This document shows, piece after piece, positions 14,974 to 15,483 of a DNA stretch of 15,483 bases. This stretch comes from Syntrophomonas sp. UBA4911 (GTDB taxonomy: Bacteria > Bacillota > Syntrophomonadia > Syntrophomonadales > Syntrophomonadaceae): NCBI GenBank assembly GCA_002398105.1, contig DHCD01000092.1:38401-53883 (forward strand), read 5' to 3'. Under the pieces are notes generated by a model. It saw nothing but the letters and a program-made list of their open reading frames with translations. It was not told the DNA's origin and made no database searches. The translations under genes and the position numbers were made by a program. How positions within the stretch are numbered: the stretch's first letter is position 1; each line of letters starts with the position of its first letter.

Positions 14974-15398
14974 ACAGCAAAACTGGCTGGGATCCCAAGA
15001 TAATCGTTTTTGCCTGCAACTGGTGTACCTATGCGGCTGCTGACCTGGCCGGCCTGAACCATCTGGAATATCCGGCCGATGTCAGGATTATCCGGACCCC
15101 TTGCTCCGGACGTATGGACCCCATGTTTGTACTGCGGGCCTTTAACCGGGGAGCCGACGGGGTGCTTTTATCCGGGTGACACCCGGGCGAATGCCACTAT
15201 GGTAGTGGCAATTACTATAACCGCCGCCGCCACACGATTATGAAGAGTCTGTTGGAATATATCGGGGTGGAGCCGGAGAGATACCAGACTGCTTGGATAT
15301 CCGGAGCTGAAGGGATCAAATTTCAGCAGACCATGGAAAAACTGGTGGCTGACGTCAGATCTCTGGGACCTAACGGAAAGCTGAGGGATGCAAGATGA
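14964..15398 (+). CDS. mvhD: MvhD-like electron-transfer subunit, selenoprotein (in-frame TGA at 15177)
   Basis: Read through the TGA at 15177-15179, this is a 144-aa protein of the MvhD/FlpD family. These small [2Fe-2S] proteins connect HdrA to a hydrogenase, formate dehydrogenase or other electron donor. Seen: FACNWCTYAAADLAG (C18, C21), RTPCSGRMDP (C47), and SG-Sec-HPGECHYGSGN (72-82), where the family has GCHPGxCHY. Residue 72 therefore replaces a cysteine, as known for the seleno-variant VhuD of methanogens. The remaining 72 residues match the family after the TGA without frame change. GGAGGTGG lies 7 nt before the ATG, inside the end of hdrA. The true stop is TGA at 15396-15398, overlapping the next ATG. 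Stopping at the first TGA would leave a 71-aa fragment. Confidence 0.93.
15177..15179 (+). other. Selenocysteine codon (TGA) in mvhD
   Basis: TGA is codon 72, at the first cysteine of the MvhD motif GCHPGxCHY. The next codons give HPGECHY, so homology continues across it. The same gene ends with another TGA that lacks such a context, so TGA is both sense and stop here. Confidence 0.9.
15192..15210 (+). promoter_or_regulatory. Bacterial SECIS-like stem-loop in mvhD
   Basis: TGCCACTA (15192-15199) and TAGTGGCA (15203-15210) form a perfect 8-bp stem around the loop TGG (or 7 bp around ATGGT). It starts 12 nt after the TGA and places the loop GG about 21-23 nt downstream, the distance expected for bacterial SECIS elements. 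No bulged U is present, unlike the hdrA element. Confidence 0.75.
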
Positions 15399-15483
15399 CA
15401 GATATAAGCTTAAAAATCAGAGAGATTGCGGCCCGGCTTCTGGAGAGCGGTCAGGTAGATATGTTCATAGGTTGGGAAGAAGG
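15395..15483 (+). CDS. Start of a fifth hdr-operon gene, probable iron-sulfur partner protein (cut by window edge)
   Basis: Only 29 codons are visible, beginning MTDISLKIREIAARLLES and continuing to FIGWEEG. The ATG overlaps the mvhD stop (ATGA), with GAGGG 7 nt upstream, so it is co-translated with mvhD. The opening, a helix followed by VDMFIGWEEG, is like the N-terminus of 4Fe-4S dicluster or FlxB/FrhB-related proteins often found directly after mvhD. No cysteine motif is within the visible part, so the family is a guess from order and pattern. Confidence 0.6.
   Translation, partial: MTDISLKIREIAARLLESGQVDMFIGWEE

Noticed and set aside
15177..15179. General reassignment of TGA (for example to Trp) instead of selenocysteine
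   Set aside because: TGA is the real stop of hdrC, mvhD, the YiiX-like gene and the 525-aa gene, and tryptophan is encoded by TGG throughout.

Overview
The window looks like chromosomal DNA of an anaerobic, endospore-forming Clostridia-type bacterium, possibly a syntrophic or acetogenic lineage such as the Syntrophomonadaceae. This rests on three things: a heterodisulfide-reductase-like hdrCBA-mvhD operon, a PdaA-type spore-cortex deacetylase, and AGGAGG-type ribosome binding sites throughout. The species assignment is inference. I saw no rRNA, tRNA, CRISPR array or transposase.

Layout. (1) About 1-5680, minus strand: a tightly packed set of five genes reading right to left. It holds three unrecognised proteins (229, 489 and 525 aa; the last may end in a GrpE-like segment), a divergent Hsp70-family ATPase, and the start of a further unrecognised gene cut by the left edge. 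(2) 5796-7117, minus strand: a PdaA-like lipoprotein with its own promoter and terminator, and a small 69-aa protein. (3) 7490-8559, plus strand: a membrane-anchored YiiX/NlpC-P60-like cysteine hydrolase translationally coupled to a polytopic membrane protein. (4) 8560-9039: a gene-free stretch with three large consecutive hairpins. (5) 9040-9759, plus: a second CE4 polysaccharide deacetylase, convergent with (6) 9848-10612, minus: a membrane-anchored HD-GYP protein. (7) 11103 to the right edge, plus: hdrC-hdrB-hdrA-mvhD and the start of a fifth gene.

The most notable system is the hdr operon. Both hdrA and mvhD are interrupted by a single in-frame TGA exactly where the families carry a conserved cysteine (HdrA DCxxCxxTPKM; MvhD GCHPGxCHY). 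Each TGA is followed at bacterial SECIS distance by a stem-loop with a GG-containing apical loop. The hdrA hairpin even has the bulged U of the E. coli fdhF element. Both genes therefore most likely encode selenoproteins and should be read through. TGA also serves as a real stop in the same operon (hdrC, mvhD). Together the proteins would form a cytosolic flavin-based electron-bifurcating or -confurcating module: HdrA carries FAD and Fe-S clusters, HdrB/HdrC form a thiol/disulfide-type or other electron-accepting site, and MvhD docks a partner hydrogenase or dehydrogenase.

The second system of interest is the Hsp70-centred operon on the left, which looks like a dedicated chaperone-like machine with partners I do not recognise.
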